DNA of 64,000 nt from Blautia wexlerae (GTDB taxonomy: Bacteria; Bacillota; Clostridia; Lachnospirales; Lachnospiraceae): positions 1 through 64,000 of the forward strand of contig NZ_JAAIMY010000007.1 in the NCBI RefSeq assembly GCF_013300825.1, written 5' to 3'. Shown here piece after piece: positions 63,887 through 64,000 of the stretch. Made by a program: the position numbers and the translations under genes. Under the pieces are notes generated by a model. That model made no database searches and was not told the DNA's origin. It was given only the letters and a program-made list of their open reading frames with translations. Within the stretch, counting starts at the first letter, position 1; each line of letters begins with the position of its first letter.

Positions 63887-64000
63887 ACAAGAAGAAAAAA
63901 GTAGAAATATGAGAATTTTGGCTGTATAATACATGAAATATAAATAAGCTGATGTCGCAATAATGCGTTTGCCCATCATATTTATCTGAAAACAGTTCAT

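Overview
The window looks like a chromosomal segment from a spore-forming, strictly anaerobic Firmicute of the family Lachnospiraceae (a Blautia/Ruminococcus-like gut clostridium). The grounds are moderate-to-low GC, AGGAGG-type ribosome binding sites, spoIVA, an HydABC-type [FeFe]-hydrogenase, a Hdr/Flx electron-transfer operon and gene orders such as mutS-mutL-miaA and mreBCD-pbp2-min-rodA. The genus is inference. No rRNA, tRNA, CRISPR array, complete insertion sequence or prophage was found.

Layout. 0.3-10.1 kb: mismatch repair and tRNA modification (mutS, mutL, miaA), a PLP enzyme of the methionine gamma-lyase/'aluminium resistance' family and two FAD oxidoreductases, apparently one operon. 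10.2-19.9 kb: radC and a cell-shape/division operon (mreB, mreC, mreD, pbp2, minD, minE, rodA, D,D-carboxypeptidase) with no minC at its usual place. 19.9-30.5 kb: accessory region with an HD hydrolase, a small esterase, DUF6440, an MBL-fold protein and a class-C-like serine hydrolase (both on the minus strand), a 3'-truncated macro-domain gene, a PadR/DUF1700/DUF4097 envelope-sensing cassette, a stand-alone SEC-C remnant, an AAA/PD-(D/E)XK protein, an unrecognised protein and a ThrE-type exporter. 30.7-48.2 kb: redox core with ldh; hdrBCA-flxDCBA; soluble frdBA; two-subunit class I fumarase; a YoaK-type membrane protein; and hydCBA. 48.3-52.9 kb: spoIVA, a NusG-II-domain protein, glpK and purC. 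53-59.2 kb: three secreted transglutaminase/cell-surface-repeat proteins, an MBOAT (AlgI-like) gene, a frameshifted DHHW (AlgJ-like) gene and a secreted SH3 protein. 59.3-63.7 kb: a ferrous-iron locus (DUF2325, two feoA, feoB, a FeoB-associated Cys-rich peptide and a degenerate Fur-like regulator).

How it fits together. The redox core could re-oxidise NADH by several routes: lactate (Ldh), H2 (HydABC, electron confurcation) and, by inference, fumarate reduction in which Hdr-Flx couples exergonic fumarate reduction to ferredoxin reduction. Fumarase next to FrdBA would supply fumarate from malate. Sites resembling the redox repressor Rex lie on the -35 elements of ldh and of the hdr operon, with a weaker one upstream of hydCBA, so the branches may share NADH/NAD+ control. 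The iron locus carries a repeated TTAG-N6-CTAA operator, including four copies spaced exactly 17 bp apart before feoB.

The strongest candidates for new biology are the hdr-flx-frd-fum operon as a soluble bifurcating fumarate reductase, the 17-bp-phased operator array at feoB, and the spoIVA leader, where one hairpin appears to act as terminator of the hydrogenase operon while overlapping a sigma-E-like promoter and the spoIVA ribosome binding site.
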